DNA of 64,000 bases from Alcanivorax sp. DG881 (GCF_000155615.1 NZ_DS989915.1:637135-701134); one strand, 5' to 3'. Shown: positions 19,948 to 28,843, numbered from the stretch's first letter. The notes: generated by a model from the letters alone, not told the origin. Translations and numbers: made by a program.

Positions 19948-20787
19948 TTACCGCAACAGCAGGTGCGGCACCTTCGCTTCACGAATCATCTTGTTAGTGG
20001 TGCTGCCCACAAAGAATTCGCGGATGCGGGAATGGCCATAAGCCCCCATTACCACCAGGTCCACGTTGTGGCTCTGCTGGTACTGGTGCAAGGCAGGCTC
20101 CACCTCACCTTCAAGCGTGGCCGTTTGCACGTTATGCCCGGATTGTTCGAGCTGCCGAGCCGCCTCATCAAGCCCCTCATGGTTATTGCCAACCGTCACC
20201 AGATGACAATCCAGCCCCTGAAACAGCGGACTGTCAGCCAGCATGCTCACACCCTTGCGCGAAGTAGCACTGCCGTCGAATGCGAGCATGATGGTTTTCG
20301 GTGCCTGAAACTCCCCTGCCGTCACCAGGATTGGGCGATGCAGGCCGCGGATAACACGCTCGACATTGTCTCCCACCTGGGCACCAATACCCTCGTGCTC
20401 TTCGCCTTGCTTGCCAATGACCAGCAAACGCATCTCTTCTTCCAACTCGGCAAGCGTATCCACCAGATCACCGTGACGCTGACGTTGCTGCGGGTCGCTA
20501 ATGCCAGCTTCGCTGGCGCGCTGACTTGCCGCTTCCAGCATCATCTTGCCTTGTTCCAGTGCCAGGCGGTTACGCTTGGCATCCAGATCTGCCAGCTCTT
20601 CCATCAAGTGCTCGCGACCACCCAGCGCCAGATTACCACTGAAATCGGCACTGACCGGGTAGCGCGAATGATCCAGCACATGCAACAAGGTCAGCGGCGC
20701 GCTCAGGCGCTGTGACGCCCAGGCAGCGTAGTCACAAACAGCCGTTGCAGCGTTGGAGCCGTCGATACAGGCGATGACATTCGTCAT
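19948..20787 (-). CDS. Universal stress protein with two UspA domains
   Basis: A 279-residue cytoplasmic protein of two tandem Usp domains. The first (about residues 1-145) starts NVIACIDGSNAATAVCDYAAW. The second (about 155-279) starts TIMLAFDGSATSRKGVSMLA and ends in the nucleotide-binding loop VVMGAYGHSRIREFFVGSTT (G-x2-G-x9-G-S/T). Only the second domain has the full ATP loop; the first has IGKQGEEHEG at the same place. It lies 19 bases after the SulP transporter with its own AAGGAGAACAAC site, so the two are an operon. Tandem Usp proteins beside transporters often modulate or report their activity. Confidence 0.9.
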   Translation of the reverse strand: MTNVIACIDGSNAATAVCDYAAWASQRLSAPLTLLHVLDHSRYPVSADFSGNLALGGREHLMEELADLDAKRNRLALEQGKMMLEAASQRASEAGISDPQQRQRHGDLVDTLAELEEEMRLLVIGKQGEEHEGIGAQVGDNVERVIRGLHRPILVTAGEFQAPKTIMLAFDGSATSRKGVSMLADSPLFQGLDCHLVTVGNNHEGLDEAARQLEQSGHNVQTATLEGEVEPALHQYQQSHNVDLVVMGAYGHSRIREFFVGSTTNKMIREAKVPHLLLR

Positions 20788-20806
20788 TGTTGTTCTCCTT
20801 TGGCGC

Positions 20807-22288
20807 TTAGTGGCCGCCCATCATTTTTTCAACGGCAGCGGGCTTGTCATGCACACCGAACTTGTCCACCAGCGTAGCACTGGCTTCGTTGAGGCCGACG
20901 ATATCCACTTCGGTGCCTTCGCGGCGGAACTTGATCACGACCTTGTCCAGGGCGCCGATAGCGGTGATATCCCAGAAGTGGGCACGATGAACATCAATAG
21001 TGACTTTATCGATGGCTTCCTTGAAGTCAAACGAGGCGATGAACTGGTCGGAGGAGGTAAAGAATACCTGCCCCACCACATCATAAACCCGGTGCCCGTC
21101 TTCAGCACTTTCGGTCGCTTTCACGTAGAAGATACGACCCACCTTGTTGGCATAGAACAGGGCACTCAACACCACCCCGATCCCCACACCAATGGCCAGA
21201 TTGTGAGTCGCCACGGTGGCCGTCACCGTGGCCAGCATCACCACGGTACTGCTGGCCGGATGTTTTGCCATATTGGTAATGGACTCCCAGCTGAAGGTAC
21301 CGATGGACACCATGATCATCACTGCCACCAGCGCGCCCATGGGAATCTGGGAAACCCACTGGCCCAGGAACACCACCAGCACCAACAGGAAACAGCCGGC
21401 AAACAGGGTCGACAACCGCTTGCGCCCACCGGATTTCACGTTGATCACCGACTGGCCAATCATGGCGCAACCGGCCATCCCGCCCAGGAAACCGGACGCG
21501 ATATTGGCCACGCCCTGGCCTTTGCATTCGCGGTTCTTGTTACTGTCAGTGTCGGTCAGGTCATCAACAATGGTGGCCGTCATCATGGATTCCAGCAGGC
21601 CAACCACGGCCAACGCCAGAGAATACGGCAGGATGATCTTCAGGGTTTCCAGATTCAGCGGAATATCCGGCAACAGGAAGATTGGCAGGCTGTCCGGCAG
21701 CTCCCCCTTATCCCCCACCGTGGGCACATCAATGCCCAGATACATCGCCACACCGGTAATGACCACGATACAGACCAGCGGCGACGGCACCGCCGTGGTC
21801 AGCAGAGGCAGCAGATAGATAATCCCCAGGCCAGCGGCCACCATGGCGTAAACATGCCAGGTCACGTTCACCAACTCCGGCAACTGTGCCATGAAAATGA
21901 GTATAGCCAACGCATTCACAAACCCCGTGACCACAGAACGCGACACAAATCGCATCAGGTTACCGAGTTTGAGGAACCCCGCGATGATCTGCAGTGCGCC
22001 AGTGAGCACCGTGGCCGCCAGCAGGTATTGCAAGCCGTGGTCGGCCACCAGAGTCACCATCACCAGCGCCATAGCGCCAGTGGCTGCAGAAATCATCCCC
22101 GGGCGCCCGCCGAAGAAGGCCGTCACCACGGCAATACAGAAAGAGGCATACAAACCCACTTTCGGGTCCACACCGGCAATGATGGAGAAGGCAATCGCCT
22201 CCGGGATCAACGCAAGCGCCACAACGGCCCCTGCCAGCAAGTCGCCACGGACGTTACTGAACCAGTCCTGCTGAATCGTTCGAAGCAT
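20807..22288 (-). CDS. SulP-family anion transporter with STAS domain
   Basis: An inner-membrane anion transporter; SulP members carry sulfate, bicarbonate or dicarboxylates with Na+ or H+. The start is put at ATG 22288 ([20 protein letters not shown]), giving 493 residues; an upstream in-frame start adds an unlikely hydrophobic lead. About twelve membrane segments occupy residues 20-390. The first includes [23 protein letters not shown], of which the family core is [16 protein letters not shown]-terminal STAS domain begins near residue 395. The short linker and the [20 protein letters not shown] region resemble the BicA-like bicarbonate branch, so CO2/bicarbonate supply is a fair guess; sulfate remains possible. 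Confidence 0.88.
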   Translation of the reverse strand: MLRTIQQDWFSNVRGDLLAGAVVALALIPEAIAFSIIAGVDPKVGLYASFCIAVVTAFFGGRPGMISAATGAMALVMVTLVADHGLQYLLAATVLTGALQIIAGFLKLGNLMRFVSRSVVTGFVNALAILIFMAQLPELVNVTWHVYAMVAAGLGIIYLLPLLTTAVPSPLVCIVVITGVAMYLGIDVPTVGDKGELPDSLPIFLLPDIPLNLETLKIILPYSLALAVVGLLESMMTATIVDDLTDTDSNKNRECKGQGVANIASGFLGGMAGCAMIGQSVINVKSGGRKRLSTLFAGCFLLVLVVFLGQWVSQIPMGALVAVMIMVSIGTFSWESITNMAKHPASSTVVMLATVTATVATHNLAIGVGIGVVLSALFYANKVGRIFYVKATESAEDGHRVYDVVGQVFFTSSDQFIASFDFKEAIDKVTIDVHRAHFWDITAIGALDKVVIKFRREGTEVDIVGLNEASATLVDKFGVHDKPAAVEKMMGGH

Positions 22289-22620
22289 GGATTTCAATCC
22301 TGTGTTTGGAAATAACAAGCAAAGGCTGCGCAGCGGCAGCAATAAAATACGAAGAACGGCACCAACAGGCACCGCACGGCAAAGCCATGTAAGGAGGGCG
22401 CGCTAGGGCGGACTCAGCCGTGTTTGGGTCATTATGAACACCCGACAGTAAGGAAAGGCGCGGATTCTAGCAGAACCGTTCGGCCAATTACAGGAAGAGC
22501 CAGAAGCCTCACCCCCCACCCCACTACGCCCCGAGACCACAACATGCGATAATCCCCGCTTATGTGTACCGCCTTCGCGGCATCCGCAAAGGCCCCAATT
22601 ATGTGCCCGATACCGTGTTA

Positions 22621-23616
22621 ATGACCGACCCCACCGCCCACACCACAGCCCGCACACTGGACCGCCGCCTGAGCGTCGCCCCGATGATGGACTGGACCAC
22701 AAGGGACTACCGGTTTCTGGCCCGCCTGATCACCCGGCATACGCTGCTGTACACCGAAATGGTGGTAGCCCAGGCCATTCTGCACGGCGATCGTGACCGT
22801 TTCTTGAGTTTCAACAACGAAGAGCACCCCGTGGCCCTGCAACTGGGTGGCAGCGACCCACAACAACTGGCCGAGGCCAGCCGCATCGCCGGAGACTACG
22901 GCTATGACGAGATCAATCTGAATGTGGGCTGCCCATCCGACCGGGTTCAACAGGGCAAGATCGGCGCGATTCTGATGGCCGAGCCGGAGCTGGTGGCGCG
23001 CTGTGTCGAAGCCATGCAGGCGGCGGTCCGCGTACCGGTGACGGTGAAAACCCGTATCGGCATCGATGACCAGGATGACTATGATTTCCTTTACCGGTTT
23101 GTGGGCCGCATGGAAGCCGCCGGCTGCACCAGCCTGACCATCCATGCCCGCAAGGCGATCCTTTCCGGCCTCTCCCCCAAGGAAAACCGGGATATCCCGC
23201 CGCTGATCTATCAGCGCGCCTATGCCATCAAGCAGGCCTTTCCGCACATCGAAATCATCCTTAACGGCGGCGTAAAGACACTGGATCAGGTACACGAACA
23301 CATGGGGGAAGTGGATGGCGTCATGATTGGTCGCGAGGCCTACCAAAACCCCTATTTTCTGGCCGAGGCAGACCGGGTGGTATTTGGCGACGACCACGCC
23401 ATTCCCAGCCGCCTGGCTATTGCCGAACAGTTCCTGCCCTATGTGGAACGCCGTTACGCTCTGGGGCACGCACCCAAACACTCGCTGCGGCATATCCTTA
23501 ACCTGTTTCAGGGCCAACCCGGTGCCCGTCGTTTCCGACGCCACCTCAGCGAAAACATGCACAAACCGGAGACGACACCACAAGTGCTCATGGACGCCTT
23601 GGCACAACTGCCTTAG
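22621..23616 (+). CDS. dusA: tRNA-dihydrouridine(20/20a) synthase
   Basis: A flavin enzyme that reduces uridines 20/20a in the tRNA D-loop. ATG 22621 gives 331 residues, the usual DusA length; an upstream ATG at 22564 would add 19 unconserved residues. Motifs are RLSVAPMMDWTTRDYRFLAR at the N-terminus, the catalytic-cysteine segment NVGCPSDRVQQGKIGAILM, TVKTRIGIDD, TIHARKAILSGLSPKENR, which is characteristic of DusA rather than DusB/C, and IILNGGVKT with the FMN phosphate site GVMIGREAYQNPY. It is divergent from the sulP gene, with a gap of about 330 bases to that gene's chosen start. Confidence 0.95.
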   Translation: MTDPTAHTTARTLDRRLSVAPMMDWTTRDYRFLARLITRHTLLYTEMVVAQAILHGDRDRFLSFNNEEHPVALQLGGSDPQQLAEASRIAGDYGYDEINLNVGCPSDRVQQGKIGAILMAEPELVARCVEAMQAAVRVPVTVKTRIGIDDQDDYDFLYRFVGRMEAAGCTSLTIHARKAILSGLSPKENRDIPPLIYQRAYAIKQAFPHIEIILNGGVKTLDQVHEHMGEVDGVMIGREAYQNPYFLAEADRVVFGDDHAIPSRLAIAEQFLPYVERRYALGHAPKHSLRHILNLFQGQPGARRFRRHLSENMHKPETTPQVLMDALAQLP

Positions 23617-23628
23617 GCTGTAAAAGTC

Positions 23629-23793
23629 TTTCACCACAGAGTTCACAGAGCCAACAAGCCGGATAGCACACTCTGTTTTTGTGGGAAGCTATGCTTGCAT
23701 AGCGAATGCCGTGCCCGCCTCTTCACCATGCAAGCATGGTTTCCCACACCCCCGATTTACCGCTGTGTACTCTGCGACCTCTGTGGTGAAAAA
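23629..23793. repeat. Nested inverted repeat between dusA and tal
   Basis: Outer arms ttcaccacagag (from 23630) and ctctgtggtgaa (to 23790) enclose inner arms gtgggaagctatgcttgcat (23681-23700) and its near-complement atgcaagcatggtttcccac (23728-23747). The 165-bp unit looks like a small non-autonomous repeat element. No gene is seen in it. Confidence 0.6.
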
Positions 23794-23854
23794 ATAATTC
23801 TGTCATGGTGGCTCAGTACCGTGCCCCGCCATGACACTGAAAGGAACGGATACC

Positions 23855-24805
23855 GTGAACAAACGCGAACAGCTCGCTCAATGGACATCGTTAGTTGCCG
23901 ACACCGGTGACCTGGAAATGATCGCCCAGCTGCGCCCCGAAGACGCCACCACCAATCCCTCCCTGCTGCTGGCCGCGGCCCGGGACGAGCGTTACCGCGA
24001 TCTGCTGCAGCAAGCGGCAGACTTGTGCCGCACCCTGGGCCACCAGGGCGAAATGGACTGGCTCACCGATACCTACGCCTGCCTGGCCGGCCAGGCTATC
24101 CTGGAACGCGTGCCCGGTCTGGTATCCAGCGAAGTGGATGCGCGCCTGTCTTTCGACACCCGCGCCACCGTGGAAAAAGGCCGCCGGCTAATGGCGATCT
24201 ACCGGGAACTGGACGTGGATCCAGGCCGCATCCTGATCAAGGTGGCAGCCAGCTGGGAAGGTATCCGTGCCGTGGAGATCCTGGAAGAAGAAGGCATCCG
24301 CTGTAATGTGACGCTGGTGTTCAACCAGACCCAGGCCCTGGCCGCCGCCGAAGCCGGCGCCACACTGATCTCACCGTTTGTGGGCCGCATTTTCGACTGG
24401 CACCGCAAAAATGGCATGACCATCGAAACCCCGGAGCAAGACCCGGGCGTGCTATCCGTGCGCGAAATCTTCGCCACCTTCAAGGCCCGCGGCCTGGACA
24501 CCATCGTCATGGGTGCCAGCTTCCGCAACGCCGGGCAAATCGAAGCGCTGGCCGGCTGCGACAAGCTCACCCTCAGCCCGGCACTGCTTGAGGAACTGGC
24601 TGGCGATAACGGCGGTCTTACCCGGGTACTGGACCCTGAACTGGTGGCCCCGCAAGACGACTGGACACCGGTGAACGAAGCCGCATTCCGTTGGCAGCTC
24701 AACGATGATGCCATGGCCATCGACTTGCTCGCCGATGGTATCCGCCGCTTTGCCAAGGATCAGCAGGCACTGGAAACCTTACTGATTGACGAGGGTGTCA
24801 TTTGA
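23855..24805 (+). CDS. tal: Transaldolase
   Basis: Transfers a dihydroxyacetone unit between sugar phosphates in the non-oxidative pentose phosphate pathway. I start at GTG 23855, nine bases after AAGGA, giving 316 residues, close to the enterobacterial enzyme's 317. A more upstream ATG at 23831 has no ribosome site. The conserved start VADTGD, then EDATTNPSLLL, the Schiff-base lysine Lys129 in ILIKVAASWEGIRA, CNVTLVFNQTQALAAAEAG (catalytic Asn/Thr region) and SPFVGRIFDW all fit the TalB class. It overlaps the terB-like gene by four bases. Confidence 0.95.
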   Translation: MNKREQLAQWTSLVADTGDLEMIAQLRPEDATTNPSLLLAAARDERYRDLLQQAADLCRTLGHQGEMDWLTDTYACLAGQAILERVPGLVSSEVDARLSFDTRATVEKGRRLMAIYRELDVDPGRILIKVAASWEGIRAVEILEEEGIRCNVTLVFNQTQALAAAEAGATLISPFVGRIFDWHRKNGMTIETPEQDPGVLSVREIFATFKARGLDTIVMGASFRNAGQIEALAGCDKLTLSPALLEELAGDNGGLTRVLDPELVAPQDDWTPVNEAAFRWQLNDDAMAIDLLADGIRRFAKDQQALETLLIDEGVI

Positions 24806-25254
24806 ACTGGCTGAACCGACTGTTTCGCCCTGAAAGCGATACACCACAGTACTCTGAACACGATCTGCACCGTGCTGCTGCTGCCCTGCTGTTCGAGGTA
24901 GCACGCACCGATGGCACGGTGGATCAGGCAGAAACCCAGCGCCTGATCACTGCCGTAGAGCAACACTGGCATCTGGATGCCGAGGAAATGCAGGATATTG
25001 TGGCGGAGCTGGAAAGCCGAGTGGATCAGGCCACCGACCTGTTCGAGTTCACTCTGCCGTTACGCGACCACTGGGGCCCGGAGCAACGGGTCACGCTGAT
25101 TGATGAGATGTGGGCAATGGCGGCCGCTGACGGCAAGGCCGATGTACATGAAGAGCACTTGATCCGTCGGGTCAGCGACCTGCTCTACGTCTCCCACGGC
25201 GACTACATTCGCGCCAAACTGAAAGCCACCGATCCTCAAGCGCTGGATACCTGA
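24802..25254 (+). CDS. TerB-like protein
   Basis: A 150-residue all-helical protein of the TerB (tellurite-resistance protein B-like) superfamily. The family shows acidic pairs in DGTVDQAETQRLITAVEQ and ADGKADVHEEHLIRRVSDLL, two half-repeats that can bind metal ions. The start is TTG 24802, which overlaps the tal stop (TTGA) and follows GAGGGTG, so translation is coupled. No other ter genes are near, so tellurite resistance is unlikely; stand-alone TerB proteins have no settled role. Confidence 0.82.
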   Translation: MNWLNRLFRPESDTPQYSEHDLHRAAAALLFEVARTDGTVDQAETQRLITAVEQHWHLDAEEMQDIVAELESRVDQATDLFEFTLPLRDHWGPEQRVTLIDEMWAMAAADGKADVHEEHLIRRVSDLLYVSHGDYIRAKLKATDPQALDT

Positions 25255-25306
25255 TGCCGGCACCCGATGCCGCTGGCATCTGGCATCTGGCAACCGCACA
25301 GAACCA

Positions 25307-26110
25307 CTACCAGCCGTCGTCTTCGTACTCGTCATTGAGTTCCGAATCGCGGGCTTCAATCTCGGGGAAGCGCAACGACGGCCGGTCACCGCTTTCAAAA
25401 CGACGGCGTTGCAGGTAAGCATTGCGCAGGAAGGTATAGCGGTCGCCAACGATATTGCGTTCCAGGTCCAGCAAGTCAGCCCGCAAGTCGACCACATACA
25501 CCGCGGTAAAACTGTGGCGGGTCAGGTCGTGGGGGATATAGTGACGCAGGCGCATGTAGTCTTCCGGCAGGATAGCCGCAGCATCCCGCCCTGTGGATGG
25601 CCCAAAGAACGGCAGCATCATGAACGGGCCTTCCGGCACACCCCAGCGGGCAAACGTCAGGCCCAGGTCAGTATTGCGCTTCTCCAGATCCACCTTGCTG
25701 GCCACATCAAACAAGCCACCAATACCTAGCGTGGTATTGACGGCAAACCGGCCCCAGTTCTGCCCCACATGCCCCCAGCGCCACTGCAAGACACTGTTCA
25801 GCCCGCTGCGAAAATCACGCAGGTTTTCATAAAAACGGGTGATGGTGTCGTTCATCCACTGTGGTGTGACCTTGTCGTACCCTTTGGCAACGGGCTTGAG
25901 GCCGTATTTGTCCAGCGCTTCGTTGAAAGCAAAGATCTTGCGGTTGATGTCTTCCCAGGGGTCTTCGTACTTGGGTTTGCCGTCCGGGGAGTCAAATGCC
26001 GTGGACGCATCTCCCCAGTCTTCTTCCGCCTGAACGGCGAATGGCAGACATAACAGCAAACTCAGCAATAGATAACGCACGGACACCCCGGACAGTAATG
26101 GACGCCGCAT
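25307..26110 (-). CDS. mlaA: MlaA-family outer-membrane lipid-asymmetry protein
   Basis: MlaA sits in the outer membrane with a porin and removes phospholipids from the outer leaflet, passing them to MlaC. The 267-residue protein has the signature EDPWEDINRKIFAFNEALDKY at about residues 50-70 (core DPWEDINRKIFAFNE). Family blocks GRFAVNTTLGIGGLFDVA, FARWGVPEGPFMMLPFFGPS and RDAAAILPEDY follow. The signal peptide ends PFAVQAEEDW without a cysteine, so unlike the E. coli protein it appears not to be lipidated. The other mla genes are not in the window. It is 65 bases after the hvf-like operon and is probably an independent gene. Confidence 0.92.
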   Translation of the reverse strand: MRRPLLSGVSVRYLLLSLLLCLPFAVQAEEDWGDASTAFDSPDGKPKYEDPWEDINRKIFAFNEALDKYGLKPVAKGYDKVTPQWMNDTITRFYENLRDFRSGLNSVLQWRWGHVGQNWGRFAVNTTLGIGGLFDVASKVDLEKRNTDLGLTFARWGVPEGPFMMLPFFGPSTGRDAAAILPEDYMRLRHYIPHDLTRHSFTAVYVVDLRADLLDLERNIVGDRYTFLRNAYLQRRRFESGDRPSLRFPEIEARDSELNDEYEDDGW

Positions 26111-26175
26111 TATAGCGACGCCCCGGCCCCTACGAACAGGGCCACCGGCAAACCGTTACCCAACCCGCACAGGTT

Positions 26176-26844
26176 TTACACATTCGATCTGGCGCGAGCC
26201 CAGCAACGACGGGCAATCCAGTAGTCCAGGCTGACAAAGCGACCCGCCCCGGAGAAGAACAGCACCAACAGCATAATCAGGTAAGTAACGGCAAATTCAA
26301 TACCATTATTCAGCACCACGAAATTGCCTTTACCGGTAAGCCAGTCGTACTGTCCGTGCTCGCGCAGAATAGCCCGCGCCCGGCCCAGGCGCTCGCCCAC
26401 AGCCTCACTGTTCTGCAAACTTTCCGCGGCCCCCGGAAACCCGACCTCGGCCAGGGGCGCAGCCATACTGGTTGCCGGATTGCCCGGTGCGATGGCGAAC
26501 CAGCCGTTTTCCCAGTGCACGGAGCCAATGGCAACCATCATGGTGAACATCAACGGGATGCTGATATAACGGGTAAAAAGGCCCAGTAGCAGCAAGACAC
26601 CGCCAACCAGCTCAGTGGCCGTCGCCAAAAAGGCCAGTAACGCGGGAAAAGGCAAACCCAGCCCCCATTCACTGTTGCCAAACCAGGACACCGTACTCTC
26701 AAAGCTCATGGCCTTGTTATATCCAGCGCTGAACATCACCGGTGCCAGAAACAAACGAAGCGCCAGAGGCGCAAGGAAATCGGCAATACGGGTATGATTC
26801 AATGCCGCATGACAGCGGTGAAACAAAGACAGTAGCGTGGTCAT
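26176..26844 (-). CDS. DoxX-like membrane protein (HvfX type)
   Basis: A 222-residue inner-membrane protein of the DoxX family. Four hydrophobic segments are seen: RLFLAPVMFSAGYNKAM with the family Gly/Lys pattern, LLAFLATATELVGGVLLLLG, a helix through SIPLMFTMMVAIGSVHW, and a last one near AVTYLIMLLVLFFSG. An inserted loop of about 75 residues between the last two helices is typical of the members found in hvf/MNIO operons. It is last of the four-gene operon, 11 bases after the DUF2063 gene. A role in respiration-linked redox or in handling the peptide product at the membrane is inferred from context only. Confidence 0.82.
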   Translation of the reverse strand: MTTLLSLFHRCHAALNHTRIADFLAPLALRLFLAPVMFSAGYNKAMSFESTVSWFGNSEWGLGLPFPALLAFLATATELVGGVLLLLGLFTRYISIPLMFTMMVAIGSVHWENGWFAIAPGNPATSMAAPLAEVGFPGAAESLQNSEAVGERLGRARAILREHGQYDWLTGKGNFVVLNNGIEFAVTYLIMLLVLFFSGAGRFVSLDYWIARRCWARARSNV

Positions 26845-26855
26845 CGTCAGGATCC

Positions 26856-27626
26856 TTACAGGTGACTCAGTGAGGTTCCTATTAGGATGTCCCGATCACG
26901 CATTTGTTGCAGAATATCGCGAGAAAAAGTTTCCAGCGCCGCCACGTCCGCAAACTGCATTTCCTCAGCCAGGCGCCCCACCACCGCTTTCCCCGTCTCC
27001 GTTGGGTGCTCGCCAATCAACTGCAGCAATCTGGCCGTCGGGGCGTTGATTTCCATAAAGCGCACGCCATCGTCCCGGCCACGATAAACCAGTAACCAGA
27101 CCGGTTGCTCAAGCGCTTCCTGAGGCTGAAATTCGCTACAAATTTTGTGCACAGGAAAGTGGTAGCTCAATATCTCATGCAGAGGGCTAAGCTGGGGAAT
27201 CGCACGGAGTAGATCTCCATCCGGATGAAACCCGGTTTCCGGGAAAGTTTCTGTGGAGGCGTCCAGCACCAGCTCCATCCACTCGTAATGCGCCAGCTCC
27301 AGCATAAAAACCGGGTCGCCGGGCTCACTGCCCTGGCCGCTGGCCAGAAAACTGACAAATTCCTGGGGAATTTCCAGAAAATAAGGAGTTTGACTGGCAT
27401 GCTTTTCAAAGAATGCCCTGGCCAGTCTCTGCCAACGCGCACTGTCCAGCAGGCTGTGCAGCACAGGAAATCCCTGGCGCAAAAAACCGTTCACATTGTT
27501 GAAAAACAGATTGCGATAAATATCCAGACGCCGCTCTTCGATGCCGTCGGGGGCAGGATGCGAATCCGGATTACGCAAGTGCGCAGCGAATTCCCGCTGT
27601 AGCGTCTGAAAATCCGGGGTTTTCAT
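26856..27626 (-). CDS. DUF2063 partner protein of the MNIO enzyme (HvfC type)
   Basis: A 256-residue cytoplasmic protein. The N-terminal half is the DUF2063 domain, with RLDIYRNLFFNNVNGFLRQG (core IYRNLFFNNVNGFL), the FFEKHASQTPYFLEIPQEF block and LELAHYEWMELVLD. The C-terminal half is a winged-helix-like module. In known systems this protein recognises the precursor peptide and delivers it to the DUF692 (MNIO) enzyme, as MbnC does for MbnB. Its ATG overlaps the stop of the MNIO gene as ATGA, so the two are made together, fitting a stable complex. Confidence 0.88.
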   Translation of the reverse strand: MKTPDFQTLQREFAAHLRNPDSHPAPDGIEERRLDIYRNLFFNNVNGFLRQGFPVLHSLLDSARWQRLARAFFEKHASQTPYFLEIPQEFVSFLASGQGSEPGDPVFMLELAHYEWMELVLDASTETFPETGFHPDGDLLRAIPQLSPLHEILSYHFPVHKICSEFQPQEALEQPVWLLVYRGRDDGVRFMEINAPTARLLQLIGEHPTETGKAVVGRLAEEMQFADVAALETFSRDILQQMRDRDILIGTSLSHL

Positions 27627-28534
27627 GACTGCACAGACTTTCTGGAAGACGTGCCAGGCGCGGATGCCTTTATGGCCGCGCTCGCATAGTGTTGCTGATA
27701 ACCGCCAATCTTGCGCAACTCGGCAAAAAGGGTTTCGTTATCCGGAATATTGAAGTCCCGCTCCAGCAACGTGGGAAGTGGACCAAACGTCCGATAGGCG
27801 TGGTCCAGTAATGCCCACACCGGGTCGATCACATCGCTGCCGTGGGTATCCACTTTCAGATCTTCCGCTTCATCAAAATGGCCTGCGATGTGCAAATAAC
27901 AAATGCGTTCATCAGGCAATGCGGAAATAAAATCGTAGGGGTCATAGCCGTGATTAATACCGTTCACATAGGCATTATTCACATCCAGCAGCAGCTCGCA
28001 GTCAGCCTCCTGCAATACCGCCTTGACGAAATCAATCTCTGACATTGCTGCGCCGGGCGCGGCATTCCCCAACCGAGCATAGTAGCTAACGTGCTCAATG
28101 CCGATCGGTTGTTCAAGAAAGTCCTGCACCTGGCGAATACGATCCGCCACATAATGCACCGCCTCTTCCGTAAAGGGAATCGGCATCAAATCATAGAGAT
28201 GACCGTGGTCACTGCAATAACTCAGGTGTTCGGTATAACGGCGAATGTTGTGTTCTTTAAGAAACGACTTCACCGACTTCAGTAATTCGAAATCCAGCGG
28301 TTCTGGCCCACCCAGTGACAGACTCAGCCCGTGAGTCACAAAGGGATAGCGCTCGGTAAAAGCACGAAACTCTTTACCCAGACGCCCACCCATGGGAATC
28401 CAGTTCTCTGGCGCCACTTCCATAAAATCAAAGGGGATACTGTCAGGCGCGGAATCATGGGCCTGTGAAAGCGGGCCCATGAGGGCCCGCCGAAGACCCA
28501 GGCCCACTCCGGACACTGGTGTCTCAGTTTTCAT
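27623..28534 (-). CDS. MNIO-family peptide-modifying oxidase (DUF692, HvfB type)
   Basis: A multinuclear non-haem iron-dependent oxidative enzyme of the DUF692 family, with a 303-residue TIM-barrel. Candidate iron ligands lie in order at Glu39 (FMEVAPENW), His68 (THGLSLSLGG), Glu102 (TEHLSYC), Asp184/Asn186 (LLDVNNAYVNG), His215 (YLHIAGH), Asp229/His231 and Glu258 (LLERDFNIP). This is the full family set. Characterised members convert cysteines of a precursor peptide into thiooxazole- or oxazolone-type groups that bind copper. The gene follows a cysteine-repeat peptide gene by 12 bases and overlaps its partner gene by four. Its substrate is therefore almost certainly that peptide. Confidence 0.92.
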   Translation of the reverse strand: MKTETPVSGVGLGLRRALMGPLSQAHDSAPDSIPFDFMEVAPENWIPMGGRLGKEFRAFTERYPFVTHGLSLSLGGPEPLDFELLKSVKSFLKEHNIRRYTEHLSYCSDHGHLYDLMPIPFTEEAVHYVADRIRQVQDFLEQPIGIEHVSYYARLGNAAPGAAMSEIDFVKAVLQEADCELLLDVNNAYVNGINHGYDPYDFISALPDERICYLHIAGHFDEAEDLKVDTHGSDVIDPVWALLDHAYRTFGPLPTLLERDFNIPDNETLFAELRKIGGYQQHYASAAIKASAPGTSSRKSVQS

Positions 28535-28546
28535 GGTCAGGCGTCC

Positions 28547-28843
28547 TTATGCGTCACCGCCGCATTTGCCTTCACCACACTTGCCTTCGCCTTTCTTGTC
28601 TTCACCACATTTACCTTCGGCACCTTTTTCACCACAGCTGCCTTCGGCTTTCTTGTCTTCGCCGCACTTGCCTTCACCACACTTGCCTTCAGCGTGATCT
28701 GCGGCCAACTGGTAACCCGCGCTCAGGTCAGCAGCAGCAAACGGATTTTCAGCAGCCTGGGCCACTGGTGCAGACAGCGCAGAAGCGACAACAGCAGCAC
28801 CAACGGTAGCAGCAAGAGGGTTCAGTTTGGTCAGCTTAGCCAT
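28547..28843 (-). CDS. Cysteine-repeat precursor peptide (HvfA/bufferin type)
   Basis: A 98-residue exported peptide. A signal peptide ends at about residue 30 (SAPVAQA). A short spacer is followed by a Cys/Gly/Lys/Glu repeat tail from residue 52 to the end. The unit EGKCG occurs five times and EGSCG once, placing cysteines at 55, 60, 70, 79, 89 and 94; there are no others. Spacers such as EDKK break the repeats. This is the arrangement of HvfA and of bufferins, whose tail cysteines are oxidatively modified by the MNIO enzyme and bind copper in the periplasm. It is first in the operon, after TATGGAGACTTAAC, and should be its most abundant product. Confidence 0.9.
   Translation of the reverse strand: MAKLTKLNPLAATVGAAVVASALSAPVAQAAENPFAAADLSAGYQLAADHAEGKCGEGKCGEDKKAEGSCGEKGAEGKCGEDKKGEGKCGEGKCGGDA

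Noticed and set aside
24802-25254. Tellurite-resistance operon
   Set aside because: Only a TerB-like domain is present; no terA, terC, terD or related genes are in the window.
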